A DNA stretch of 64,000 nt from G963664115 sp965216035 (GTDB lineage: Bacteria; Acidobacteriota; Terriglobia; 20CM-2-55-15), in the NCBI GenBank assembly GCA_965216035.1, contig CBDCFM010000019.1:558001-622000 (forward strand), in the 5' to 3' direction. A model generated the notes under the pieces. The model made no database searches. It worked only from the letters and a program-made list of their open reading frames with translations, and was not told the origin of the DNA. Shown here piece after piece: positions 8,970 through 17,417 of the stretch (the first letter of the stretch is position 1; each line of letters starts with the position of its first letter). Position numbers and translations under genes: made by a program.

Positions 8970-9372
8970 CAGCCCGTGGCAGAAGTCCCGAGGGCCGCGT
9001 TACGGCCAAACGGGGCCGGATTCTAGGAGACGCCGAAGCGCCGACCCGAAGTCGCGAAGAAGCGCCGGCCCGAAGCCGCGAAGAAGAGACAATGCGCATT
9101 CATTGGGAAGGAGTGCGCGGCATTGGGAGGAGTCGGCGACAACGAAGACGGCCCCGTTTCGCCGTAACCCTTGGGGCGCAGGGGGGCCACCGATGTATCA
9201 AACGGAGGCCGCAGGCACCCCGCAGGCTTTGTCCGGCATTGGTAAGGCCGGTTACGATGAAAAGACGGCGCCCGCGGCCTCGGTTTCAAACCTCGGTGCC
9301 CGCTCCTCATTTCGCGCAGCCAACCCGAAGACCCCTGCGCGCGGTCCTCGGGACTTCTGCCACGGGCTGCTA
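8967..9372. mobile_element. TA-flanked non-autonomous element, copy M1
   Basis: Core 8969-9370 (402 bp) is bounded by TA dinucleotides and by near-perfect terminal inverted repeats of about 33 bp. The left end reads TAGCAGCCCGTGGCAGAAGT and the reverse complement of the right end is the same over that stretch. There is one mismatch in the following part (CCCGAGGG against CCCGAGGA). The interior is related in inverted orientation to the element at 32329-32786, including about two units of a 24-bp repeat. No transposase is encoded. The structure fits a MITE mobilised by an IS630/Tc1-type enzyme, which duplicates TA. Confidence 0.8.
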
Positions 9373-9400
9373 AAGGCGCTTTCGGCAAGTCCCTACCCAG

Positions 9401-9892
9401 TTATCCGATTTCCGCCTGAACCCTCTTGTAGGCACGGTATAGGAGATTGAATTCGGCCAGACCCTTTTTCAGGATCGCCGCAATGTTGGCCAGTTCCGAT
9501 GGATTAACGACAAGGTGGACGCTGTTCGCGTAAGCCTGCATCGCGTCGAGAGTTCGGAACGAATCGCCTATGGCGACCACGAAAGTGTTCCGGCGTTGCA
9601 CCATCGGTAGAGGTTTCAGATACTGGAGGACGGGGTTCGTTTCGAGACTCGACCCGGCAAAGTTCTCGGCGACTAGGACGAGATCGTAAGGCGTATATTT
9701 CATGCGCTCGATCGCCCGGACCCCTGTGTCTGCGGTGTGACACTTGTATCCCAATTCACCCAGGGAGTACTGGGACTCGGTGGCTGAAGGACCCTCGTCG
9801 CATATGAGGGCGGTCTCATCTTCAATCTCTACAATTTCATGAATTGGTAAAGTTTCATCAGTAGCTAAAGTTGCAACGTAGTCGGTACTCAT
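9401..9892 (-). CDS. Receiver-like (degenerate response regulator) protein of the pilT operon
   Basis: 163 residues with a region resembling a CheY-like receiver: SLGELGYKCHTADTGVRAIERM, then YDLVLVAENF, where the phospho-acceptor Asp position is replaced, and TFVVAIGDSFRTLDAMQAYANSVHLVV. An N-terminal acidic extension of about 35 residues precedes it. It overlaps the end of the second pilT gene by 4 bp. A role in controlling pilus retraction is inferred from this position. Confidence 0.6.
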   Translation of the reverse strand: MSTDYVATLATDETLPIHEIVEIEDETALICDEGPSATESQYSLGELGYKCHTADTGVRAIERMKYTPYDLVLVAENFAGSSLETNPVLQYLKPLPMVQRRNTFVVAIGDSFRTLDAMQAYANSVHLVVNPSELANIAAILKKGLAEFNLLYRAYKRVQAEIG

Positions 9893-11061
9893 ATCGTTTT
9901 ATTCCCGTATTCCGTGTCCATCTTCAGGGGAAGGATACCGCTGGTCTCCTCTCCCCGTTCTTTCTTGACCTCGTCGATGCCCCGGGAGGTGACGCCCTTA
10001 CTCGTACAGTAGAGTAGCGCCGACTCTTCGGTGATAGCGCCTTTCTTGTACAACTCGATCATTGCCGAGTCGAAGGTCGCCCAACCGAAGGTGGACGAAG
10101 CTTCAATAATTTCGTAAAAAGTCTTGCCTTCCGATTCTCCATGCTCGATCGAGTGCCGGGTGCGCAGGCTACTGCCCATGATCTCCAGCGCCGCCACGCG
10201 GTCACCACCAATTCTAGGCACAAGTCGTTGAGCGACGATCCATCTCAGGGTTTCTGCAAGCCTGATGCGTATTTGCTTTTGCTCGTCATGATCAAACATC
10301 CCCACAATCCGGCTGACTGTCTGTCCGGCGTTGATTGTGTGCAGGCTGCTCAGAACCAGGTGGCCCGTTTCGGCGGCCGCAAGACCGATCTCGACGGTTT
10401 CCCGGTCGCGCATCTCGCCGACGAGAATAACCTTCGGCGCTTGACGGAGAGCGGCGCGAAGTCCCGACGCAAACGTGTCGTAATCGCCTCCCATTTCACG
10501 TTGGTTGAAGGTCGCTCTCTTTTGAGGATGAATGAACTCAACCGGGTCCTCGAGCGTGACGATGTGAATTGACGCGGTCTCATTCAATTCGTTCAACATT
10601 GCGGCCAGGGTCGTTGATTTTCCGCTGCCCGTAGGTCCTGTAATGAGGACCAGGCCTGTTTTTTCCGTCGCCATCTCCCTGAAAATGGGTGGAAGTCTCA
10701 ATTCCGCAAACGATCGTATATCAGTCGACAATTTCCTGAGGATGATCGAGTAGTGGCCGCGCTGGGTGAAGATGTTGGCTCGGAAGCGGGCCCGTCGCGG
10801 TCCCAGTGAATGCGAAAGATCGCAAGAGCCGGACCTCAGAAGATCGTTCGTCAGGCGGGTGCTGCTGTTGATCAAATTGAGGGCCAGCACCTCCGTCTGA
10901 AACGGCGTGAGACTATCGATCGGTGGGTCAATATCCACGCTGACCAGTTGACCGGAAGATTCGACCTGGAGCGGCTTATCCACGGTAAGGTTCAGATCCG
11001 AAACATCGGGTTGCGATTCCAACATCGTGCCGAGAATGAAATCAACTTCGGCCCTTTTCAC
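9889..11061 (-). CDS. PilT/PilU-type twitching motility ATPase
   Basis: Secretion-superfamily hexameric ATPase that powers type IV pilus retraction at the inner membrane. The 390 residues show Walker A GPTGSGKSTT, the Asp box with VTLEDPVEFIHP, Walker B VILVGEMRD and the His box TGHLVLSSLHT. The N-terminal PAS-like domain is intact. The C-terminal tail is long (about 40 residues after the last helix), as in PilU-type paralogues. It is downstream of the interrupted pilT on the same strand, so it may suffer polarity unless an internal promoter exists. Confidence 0.9.
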   Translation of the reverse strand: MKRAEVDFILGTMLESQPDVSDLNLTVDKPLQVESSGQLVSVDIDPPIDSLTPFQTEVLALNLINSSTRLTNDLLRSGSCDLSHSLGPRRARFRANIFTQRGHYSIILRKLSTDIRSFAELRLPPIFREMATEKTGLVLITGPTGSGKSTTLAAMLNELNETASIHIVTLEDPVEFIHPQKRATFNQREMGGDYDTFASGLRAALRQAPKVILVGEMRDRETVEIGLAAAETGHLVLSSLHTINAGQTVSRIVGMFDHDEQKQIRIRLAETLRWIVAQRLVPRIGGDRVAALEIMGSSLRTRHSIEHGESEGKTFYEIIEASSTFGWATFDSAMIELYKKGAITEESALLYCTSKGVTSRGIDEVKKERGEETSGILPLKMDTEYGNKTI

Positions 11062-11100
11062 ACTCCACCTCCGCCGCTGCTGACGCGTCGCGAAAATACA

Positions 11101-11704
11101 CTACTGCCAGTCTTCAGGCGGACTCTTGAGTAGTGCTCTGAACTTATTCTTATCATTTGCCTTATCGTATGCTTCTTCTGGACTGATGACCTTGTTGTTC
11201 AACAGCTCGGCGATGGCGTCGTCGAGCGTCTGCATGCCGAATTTCTTACCCACCTGCAACATTCCCGGAATCTGGAATGTTTTTGCCTCACGGATCAGGT
11301 TGGCGATAGCCGTGGTCACCACAAGAATTTCCAACGCGGCAACGCGACCCTTTTTGTCGATGCGCCTGAAGAGGTTCTGGGTCACGACACCCTTGAGAGC
11401 CTCCGACAGTATGTTTCGAATCTGGTTCTGCTGGCCGGCTGGAAAAACATCGATGACGCGGTCTACCGTCTTGGCGGCGCTTGGCGTATGGAGGGTACCG
11501 AAAACGAGGTGGCCGGTTGCTGCGGCTTCTATCGCCAGTGAGATCGTCTCCAGGTCGCGCATTTCGCCAACTAGGATTATGTCGGGGTCTTCACGCAAGG
11601 CACCGCGGAGTGCGGCTGCAAACGTCTGCGTGTGCATACCCACCTCTCGATGATTGACGATGGATTTCTGGCTCTGGTGTACGAACTCAATCGGATCCTC
11701 TACT
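11101..11704 (-). pseudogene. pilT: pilT, 3' fragment (separated by IS insertion)
   Basis: Codes for the C-terminal half of PilT: IEFVHQSQKSIVNHREVG, Walker B IILVGEMRDLET, His box TGHLVFGTLHT and the AIRE-like region ANLIREAKTFQIPGM. The 5' half is at 14327-14805. The break falls in HILTVE/DPIEF, between Walker A and the Asp box region, so neither half can form an active ATPase. The six bases flanking the insertion (TCTACT at 11699-11704; TCAACT at 14327-14332) look like a target duplication with one change. Confidence 0.92.
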
Positions 11705-12564
11705 GGAGGGGCTCCCCATTCTTCGGACAGGAAATCCTGGGTCTTAAGGTGGATCGCCGCCGCTGAAATGGGTTGATATTTAGCCCGCCGTCGGGCCTGT
11801 GGGAACGGTGAAAAAGCCGAGTCTTCGAGGCTGTTTTCAAGCAACTGTGGGAATCCGCATGGTGTGGGGATTTGCATAGCTGCGTCAGTTTCCACAGGCC
11901 CTCGGCGCGCGCTGAAAGTACACGGCCTCGGGCGTCTGATAGTCGAATACTTGATGGCCGCGTTCCTGATTGTAAAACCTGAAATAGAGGTTCAGGTTTG
12001 CGATCGCTTCGGGAACGCTCAAGTAGTCCTTCAGGTACACTTCCTCGTACTTCACCGTTCGCCATAAGCGCTCGACGAAGATGTTGTCCAGGAACCGGCC
12101 CCGACCGTCCATGCTGATCGTGATGCCCTGGTCTTCGAGCCGGCCCGTGAAGATATTGCTGGTGAACTGCGCACCCTGATCCGTGTTGAAAATCTCTGGT
12201 TGCGCTTTCGTCAGCGCCCAGTCCGGTGCCGACACGCAAAATCCGCTGTCGATCGACGTGGACACTTCCCAGGCCAGCACGTACCGGCTGAACCAGTCCA
12301 TGATCGCCACCAGATAGATGAATCCTTGCCGTAGTCGAATGTAGGTTATATCCGTGGCCCACACCTGATCGGGACGCACAATCTCCAGATTGCGCAACTG
12401 GTATGGGTAAATCCGGTGTCCCGGGGCCGGCATCGACAACTGCGGTTTGGGATAGATCGCTTCCAGTCCCATGAGCCGCATCAGTCGCCGCACCCGCTTC
12501 GCATTGACCCGCCGACCTTGCGTCTGCAACCACCAGGTCATACGCCGAATCCCGTAAAACGGGG

Positions 12565-13804
12565 TGATTTCAAGGGGTCGATGCAACACTTCACATAAGA
12601 AGAGAGGTGAAGTGTATGGCCAAGAAACGAAAGAACAAGCGGATGAGGAAGCGGCTATGGTTCACAGCGACCGAGCGGGTCGAGGTGTGGGATCGCTGGC
12701 AGCGGGGGGAGTCGTCCCAATCGATCGGACGCGTGCTGGACAGAGGGGGATCGGCGATTCATCGTCAACTGGCCGTGTACGGGGGCATCCGTCCGCAGTC
12801 CCGTTGCCGGTCATCGCGGGCATTGACTCTGGTCGAACGTGAAGAGATCTCCAGAGGTATTGCGGCCAAAGAATCGGTCCGTTCGATTGCCGTGCGACTG
12901 GGTCGGTCGCCATCGACGGTGAGCCGGGAGGTCAGCCGACACGGGGGCTCTGATAGCTATCGGGCATCGGAAGCCGATGAGCGGACCTGGGAGCGGGCGC
13001 GCCGTCCGAAGTCGTGCCGGTTAGCCCGCAGTCCCCACTTACGGCAGCTTGTTGAAGAGAAGCTGCGGCAGGTCTGGTCGCCCGAGCAAATCGCCGGTTG
13101 GCTGAAACACTCATATCCGGAAGACGAGTCGCTTCATGTGTCCCACGAGACGATCTATCGCAGCCTTTTTGTCCAGGCCCGCGGGGTTTTGAAGAAAGAA
13201 CTGACTCAGTATCTGCGGACAAGACGCACGATTCGCCGATCCCGGCACGCGAGCCGGAAAGGCCATGGAAAGGGACAGATCGAAGACATGATCTCGATCC
13301 GTGAGCGCCCGGCTTCAGTCGAAGATCGTGCGGTCCCCGGTCACTGGGAAGGGGATCTGATCGCCGGATCGAGGAACACCTACATCGCCACTCTGGTCGA
13401 ACGTCACTCGCGTTATGTGATGCTGGCGAAGGTTCCCAACAAGAAGACCGAAACTGTTGTCAACGCGCTCATCGAACAGGCGCATCAACTACCGACGGAA
13501 CTCTACAAATCACTGACCTGGGATCGCGGTCTGGAAATGGCGGATCACAAGCGGTTTACCCTGGCGACAAACATTGCCGTCTATTTCTGCGACCCACGGA
13601 GTCCATGGCAGCGCGGATCGAATGAGAACACCAATGGTCTGCTTCGATACTACTTTCCCAAAAGGACGAATCTGTCGGTACACTCACAGGAACATTTGGA
13701 CGCGGTTGCTCGGCAACTCAACGAGCGGCCACGCAAGACGCTGGAGTTCGCAACTCCGGCAGAAACATTTAATGCATGTGTTGCATCGACCGATTGAGCT
13801 GGCA
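12565..13804 (+). mobile_element. IS30-family element, copy 1
   Basis: 1240 bp with imperfect terminal inverted repeats. The left end is TGATTTCAAGGGGTCGATGC and the right end, reverse-complemented, is TGCCAGCTCAATCGGTCGAT; both share GGTCGATGCAACAC. It is flanked by GGGG on both sides (12561-12564 and 13805-13808), and the empty site in the other IS3 copy has one GGGG. This fixes the target duplication at up to 4 bp. Confidence 0.9.
12607..13797 (+). CDS. IS30-family transposase
   Basis: 396 residues; translation may begin at the second methionine (MAKKRKNKRMRKR, ATG 12616). An N-terminal HTH region with RSIAVRLGRSPSTVSREVSR is the IS30 hallmark. The DDE core shows PGHWEGDLIAGS, SLTWDRGLEM and RGSNENTNGLLRYYFPK. 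The frame is intact and the protein is of normal family length, so the element may still be active. Confidence 0.94.
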   Translation: MKCMAKKRKNKRMRKRLWFTATERVEVWDRWQRGESSQSIGRVLDRGGSAIHRQLAVYGGIRPQSRCRSSRALTLVEREEISRGIAAKESVRSIAVRLGRSPSTVSREVSRHGGSDSYRASEADERTWERARRPKSCRLARSPHLRQLVEEKLRQVWSPEQIAGWLKHSYPEDESLHVSHETIYRSLFVQARGVLKKELTQYLRTRRTIRRSRHASRKGHGKGQIEDMISIRERPASVEDRAVPGHWEGDLIAGSRNTYIATLVERHSRYVMLAKVPNKKTETVVNALIEQAHQLPTELYKSLTWDRGLEMADHKRFTLATNIAVYFCDPRSPWQRGSNENTNGLLRYYFPKRTNLSVHSQEHLDAVARQLNERPRKTLEFATPAETFNACVASTD

Positions 13805-14016
13805 GGGGTTCGCGTATATTGCTCGTCCAACAGACGCATCAACGCGATGTTCTCGGCGCTCTCGCCCACCGGTGTGTAGTAGAGTCCCGATCGGGACACG
13901 CCGGTCAACCGACACTGCTCGACGATGCTCAACTCGTCGTGATTCGATTCGATCCATGGTCGTCGATGCTCTAACGGGAAAGTCCCGACTTTTTTTTTGA
14001 GCCACTCCACCTCGAC

Positions 14017-14265
14017 CTATAATTTTCCGATCTGTTGGTAGAGTTCCGCCTGCACTTGCTCATCGGCTTCACTGGCCTGTACTCGGCCATTGGAGAAGAT
14101 GTCCGATACGCCGTCGAGTACTTGCTTTTTCCACTTCGTCACCATGTTCGGGTGAACTTCGTAGTGGGACGCGATTTCCTGGATCGTGCGCTGTCCCTTC
14201 ACCGCTTCCACGGCAATCTTTGCCTTCAATTCTGCGCTGTACTGCTTCCGCCCTCGCTTCTTCAT
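14017..14265 (-). CDS. IS3 orfA, truncated by a nonsense change
   Basis: HTH protein MKKRGRKQYSAELKAKIAVE of the IS3 family. In the other copy orfA continues as KLQVEVEWLKKKSGLSR (97 residues). Here the CAG codon after KL is TAG, giving 82 residues and placing a stop before the A-run where the -1 frameshift to orfB normally occurs. With orfB also split, this copy cannot make its own transposase. Confidence 0.88.
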   Translation of the reverse strand: MKKRGRKQYSAELKAKIAVEAVKGQRTIQEIASHYEVHPNMVTKWKKQVLDGVSDIFSNGRVQASEADEQVQAELYQQIGKL

Positions 14266-14326
14266 CTGCCTCTCCCGAGGTAGCGATTTTACACCTTAGT
14301 GACCTGTCCGAATTTTGGGGAGCACC

Positions 14327-14805
14327 TCAACTGTCAAGATGTGATTTTTTCGATTCTGGTTCGCATGATCGACGATAGCAGCCAGGGTGGTGGACTTGCC
14401 GCTACCCGTAGGGCCGGTCACGAGGATCAACCCTTTGTGGAGCATCGCGAATTTCATCAGGATATCCGGAAGCCCCAACTGCTGAGCGCTCAGAATTGTA
14501 TTCGGAATTTGCCTGAATACGGCCCCGACACCGTTCAACTGATTGAAGAAGTTTGCGCGATAGCGGGCAAGTCCAGGCACCGCATATCCGAAGTCGACAT
14601 CGCCGGTCTCCTCAAAGATCTTGACCTTGAATTCGGGTGCGATCTCATAGAGCATCCCTTTCAGTTCATCGTTATCGAGCGGGTCGTATTTTACACGCTC
14701 TAACTCTCCATTGACTCTCAGAATGGGTTGGGAGCCTGCACATAAAAAAAGGTCAGAGGCACCCGTCTCGTCCATCAAGTTAAAGAAGGCATCAATTAGG
14801 GCCAT
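14327..14805 (-). pseudogene. pilT: pilT, 5' fragment (separated by IS insertion)
   Basis: Encodes the PAS-like N-terminal domain of PilT (MALIDAFFNLMDETGASDLF) and the start of the RecA-like core, with Walker A GPTGSGKSTTLAAIVDH, up to NHILTVE. It then runs into the IS3 end and stops after VLPKIRTGH. Joined to 11101-11704 it gives a complete PilT of ordinary length. An SD-like GGAG precedes the ATG at 14805. This is the first gene of the operon with the PilU-like ATPase and the receiver-like protein. Confidence 0.93.
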
Positions 14806-15035
14806 CGGTCTCCTTTCACGCCATCTCTCTCCATCACGTTAAGACGACACCCGAGGACAGATGCAGGCTTGGGTCATCGGCTGCATTAGAGCGTACCCCA
14901 CGGACACGCGATTGTAGAATGGCAACCTGCGCAGGTTCAGGTAAGAGCCAAGCCTCGGACCAGGATCCTGCGCAGGGTATTATAACCAGTGGACAAGTCC
15001 ACAGCGCATGACCTGAATAGGAGGGAAAAAGCAGC

Positions 15036-15533
15036 ATGAATCACCTCGAAGAGGGGAGTCTTGCACCCGATTTCGAATTGCAAACGCCCGAGGGCACTCT
15101 ACTGAAGCTGTCCGAGGCGATCCGGTTCGGCCCGATAGCGGTAGTCTTCTATAAGAGTGAGTGTGCCACGTCCCAGTTTACGTTTCCTTTCATCCAGAAA
15201 ATCTTCAGTGGAATTACGGCAAGTTCGAAACCCGGAATTTGGGGAATTTCCCAGGACGACGCCGATGAAACCCGCCACTTTATCGCCGAGCATGGACTTG
15301 AATTTCCGGTGGCCCTCGACCTACATCCGTTTGCGGTGTCGTCGTCTTATGAACTCCGCTTCGTTCCAACGTTTTATGTGATAGATCGAGAGCGGCGAGT
15401 GCGAATGGCGGACTTCGGATTCAGCAAACACGCGCTGAACACGATTGCGAGAGAGCTAGCCGAATCGGCCGGTTGCCGACCACCAGCGGTGTTCTCCGAT
15501 GTCGATGGTCTACCCGACAGACGTCCTGGCTGA
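15036..15533 (+). CDS. AhpC/TSA-type peroxiredoxin-like (redoxin) protein
   Basis: 165 residues with a thioredoxin fold. It starts MNHLEEGSLAPDFELQTPEG, followed by VVFYKSECATSQFTFPF, where the peroxidatic-type Cys precedes TSQF rather than the usual TPxC order. Later come FVPTFYVIDRERRVR and a C-terminal helix. No signal peptide is seen, so it is cytosolic. GGAGGG lies about 10 bp before the ATG. It is assigned to the redoxin superfamily; peroxidase activity is not certain because the PxxxT/SxxC motif is altered. Confidence 0.8.
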   Translation: MNHLEEGSLAPDFELQTPEGTLLKLSEAIRFGPIAVVFYKSECATSQFTFPFIQKIFSGITASSKPGIWGISQDDADETRHFIAEHGLEFPVALDLHPFAVSSSYELRFVPTFYVIDRERRVRMADFGFSKHALNTIARELAESAGCRPPAVFSDVDGLPDRRPG

Positions 15534-15625
15534 AGCTCCAAAAGCTGACGCCGGTCGGCGTCGCCTACCATGAATCGGGAGCTGCGCCGATGCTTGAGTT
15601 TAGAATGGCTTCTTTTTGGCTAGTG

Positions 15626-15958
15626 TCAGTCCTGCTTCTCTTTGCAGTCGATACAAACCCGGGTCCAGGGGACTGCGTCAAGGCGGACTTCGGCAATCGG
15701 TTCCTCGCAATCCATGCAGAGGGCGAATGTGCCCTGATCGACGCGCTGGAGAGCCTCGTCAATCGCGCGAAGCAGCTTCGCATCTGTCTGTTTCAGCGCT
15801 AGGTTGACATGAAGATCGTTTTCCTGGCTGGAATGATCGACCCAGTCACCGGTTCGCATGGTTTCGTCGGCCACGGTCGAGCGCTCTGGCGAGGAAGCGA
15901 TCTCCTGTCGCTTGCTCAGGAGGAGTTTCTGATATTTCTTCAGGCTGGAAGCGCGCAT
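15626..15958 (-). CDS. DksA/TraR-family zinc-finger protein
   Basis: 110 residues from MRASSLKKYQKLLLSKRQEI. A coiled-coil N-terminal half is followed by the C4 zinc finger CMDCEEPI...VCIDC near the C-terminus. DksA-type proteins enter the RNA polymerase secondary channel and modulate initiation with ppGpp. The coiled-coil tip lacks an obvious DxxDxA, so it may be a structural paralogue. A longer start at 16009 exists but adds an unlikely leader. Confidence 0.85.
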   Translation of the reverse strand: MRASSLKKYQKLLLSKRQEIASSPERSTVADETMRTGDWVDHSSQENDLHVNLALKQTDAKLLRAIDEALQRVDQGTFALCMDCEEPIAEVRLDAVPWTRVCIDCKEKQD

Positions 15959-16047
15959 GAAATTGCCTCCCCTTCCTACGGCTGACATTCCGAATGATCG
16001 CGCGAACAAACAAGTTTATCAGGGCGCGGGAGGCGACTGCAAATGCA

Positions 16048-16599
16048 CTACGGACACAGCCCGCGGAGGTGCGCGAAGACGGGATCCTGGATGGTGAAGG
16101 AATCGTGCTTGAGTACCTCAGCGTCTTCCATATCGTAGATCCACATTGCGATTTGCTCTCGAAAGTGTTTTTCCAGACCGGGACGATCTGCGAGCGAGAA
16201 CCGGGTCTTCAAAGCATTGATGTCTGCATCAGACATATTGTTCAGAAACGTGGCTGCTTTATCGATCGCTGCCTGGCGAAGCGCCTCGGGCTGTCGACAG
16301 GGCGTGACTTCCGCACTGGCCATGCGCAACGGCTCGAGAACCCCCTCAACCAACAGTTTCAAATGATTAGTGATGCCGGTAGAAAAGAGATCCTGATCGT
16401 CGGATCTCTCGAGCAGGGAGCGGACACGCGACCACAAGTAAGCTTCTTCGCCTTCGGTTAGAGCAAAGTCGTTTGGCAGCAGGTGGATCTGAACGTGGGT
16501 TTCGAGAGCTTTATAACGTGTTTTTCGGTCCCCAAATTTTCGGTGCCCTTGGGTCCGGTGTTTCCAGAAGCCTGAGAAAAATTCCCGTCTGTCGATCAT
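16048..16599 (-). CDS. Hypothetical protein, unrecognised
   Basis: 183 residues, MIDRREFFSGFWKHRTQGHRK at the start. The RREFFSGFW stretch superficially resembles a Tat motif, but no hydrophobic segment follows, so export is unlikely. The rest is helical and charged, with two cysteines (TPCRQPEA and the C-terminal LCP). Composition and codon use look like a real gene. It lies 5' of and divergent from the diheme lipoprotein gene, which may hint at a shared role. Confidence 0.6.
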   Translation of the reverse strand: MIDRREFFSGFWKHRTQGHRKFGDRKTRYKALETHVQIHLLPNDFALTEGEEAYLWSRVRSLLERSDDQDLFSTGITNHLKLLVEGVLEPLRMASAEVTPCRQPEALRQAAIDKAATFLNNMSDADINALKTRFSLADRPGLEKHFREQIAMWIYDMEDAEVLKHDSFTIQDPVFAHLRGLCP

Positions 16600-16800
16600 G
16601 GTAAATTCGTTTGCGAGTCGGGCCGAGGCAACTGCGACCGTGGCAGCTTCGGGCCCACTGTCGTTTGGAGGGTCGCGCCCCCATGCCCGAGTCTACAAAT
16701 CGACCTGCGGTGAAGACCGCTCCTCCATCTGAAAAGACCTGGCTTGCACCTGGTTTGCCAGGAGACTAAACGTGTGAGCCTCTGGTAGAATACCGCAGTT

Positions 16801-17343
16801 ATGAAACTGGGGCTTCTCTTCGGTATTCTGGGTCTGCTTGTGGCGGCCTGCAACCAGAACATTGAGCGCATCAGTGATGGTCCGCGTCTGGAAGACGCTC
16901 CTCAACGGAGGGCACCTTTGGCCGGAGGGCTCGCTATACCCGAGCTTTCCAATGCGGCCCAGGAAGGCGAGGAAGGCGAGGAAGGCGAAGAAGACGATGC
17001 CCCGCCTTTCGTCAAAGCATACTTCATGCACACATGGGTCGAAGCTCTCTACAGCGTTCCCGCCAATCGGAATCCGAAGCTTGACTGGAACTCTCCCCTG
17101 ATCGATCCGGTCAACGGTCGCGTCTGGTGTACCGATTGTCACGTATCCGGACAGGTCAACTTTGCGAATATCCCAAAGCAGCGTGTCCCTTTGGTAGACA
17201 GATTTGAAAACGATCCCGAATTTATGGCGGACTTGATGCGTCGATGGGTTGGGAGGCTCAACAGTGATCAGTACGGTGCGAGCGCCAAGCTGGCAGGCAC
17301 CGTCACCTGTCTAACCTGCCACGAAACAAATCCTGCGCCATAA
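16801..17343 (+). CDS. Diheme c-type cytochrome lipoprotein
   Basis: 180 residues. The signal peptide ends in a lipobox LLVAAC, giving a lipid-anchored periplasmic protein. Two heme c-binding motifs are present, CTDCH (about residue 113) and CLTCH (near the C-terminus). Between the lipobox and the domain there is an acidic repeat GEEGEEGEEDD. The small size and motif spacing suggest an electron carrier related to multiheme or reaction-centre-type cytochrome subunits. Its redox partner is not visible in the window. Confidence 0.82.
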   Translation: MKLGLLFGILGLLVAACNQNIERISDGPRLEDAPQRRAPLAGGLAIPELSNAAQEGEEGEEGEEDDAPPFVKAYFMHTWVEALYSVPANRNPKLDWNSPLIDPVNGRVWCTDCHVSGQVNFANIPKQRVPLVDRFENDPEFMADLMRRWVGRLNSDQYGASAKLAGTVTCLTCHETNPAP

Positions 17344-17417
17344 CTCGAAAACGGCCGTCCTTCGAAAAACGGCCGCATGTGACGTTTGCGCGTCGAATGT
17401 CCCTCGGGTGGGGCGGA

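Larger units (their letters stand above)
11885..14003 (-). pseudogene. IS3 orfB transposase, interrupted by IS30
   Basis: The integrase-like DDE transposase is split. The N-terminal part (VGTFPLEHRRPW ... LDEQYTRTP) is at about 13809-14003. The rest (FYGIRRMTWWLQTQGR to the end) is at 11885-12564 and keeps the catalytic WATDITYI, NTDQGAQF and FVERLWRTVKYEE segments. The intact copy at 43414-44289 confirms the join. This copy also has nine Ts where the other has eight As on its coding strand, at the orfA/orfB frameshift site. Confidence 0.9.
11705..14326 (-). mobile_element. IS3-family element, copy 1, containing a nested IS30-family element
   Basis: Ends are GGAGGGGCTCCCC at the orfB side and GGTGCTCCCC at the orfA side, followed inward by partly matching ...TTCGGACAGG. 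The second copy at 43093-44469 defines an uninterrupted length of 1377 bp. Here the element is longer by the IS30 (12565-13804) plus its 4-bp target repeat. The order of events is pilT first, IS3 into pilT, then IS30 into IS3. Confidence 0.9.

Noticed and set aside
17343..17400. Possible terminator from the repeated AACGGCCG after the cytochrome gene
   Set aside because: The two units are mainly direct repeats of a short palindrome; no stable stem with a U-run forms.
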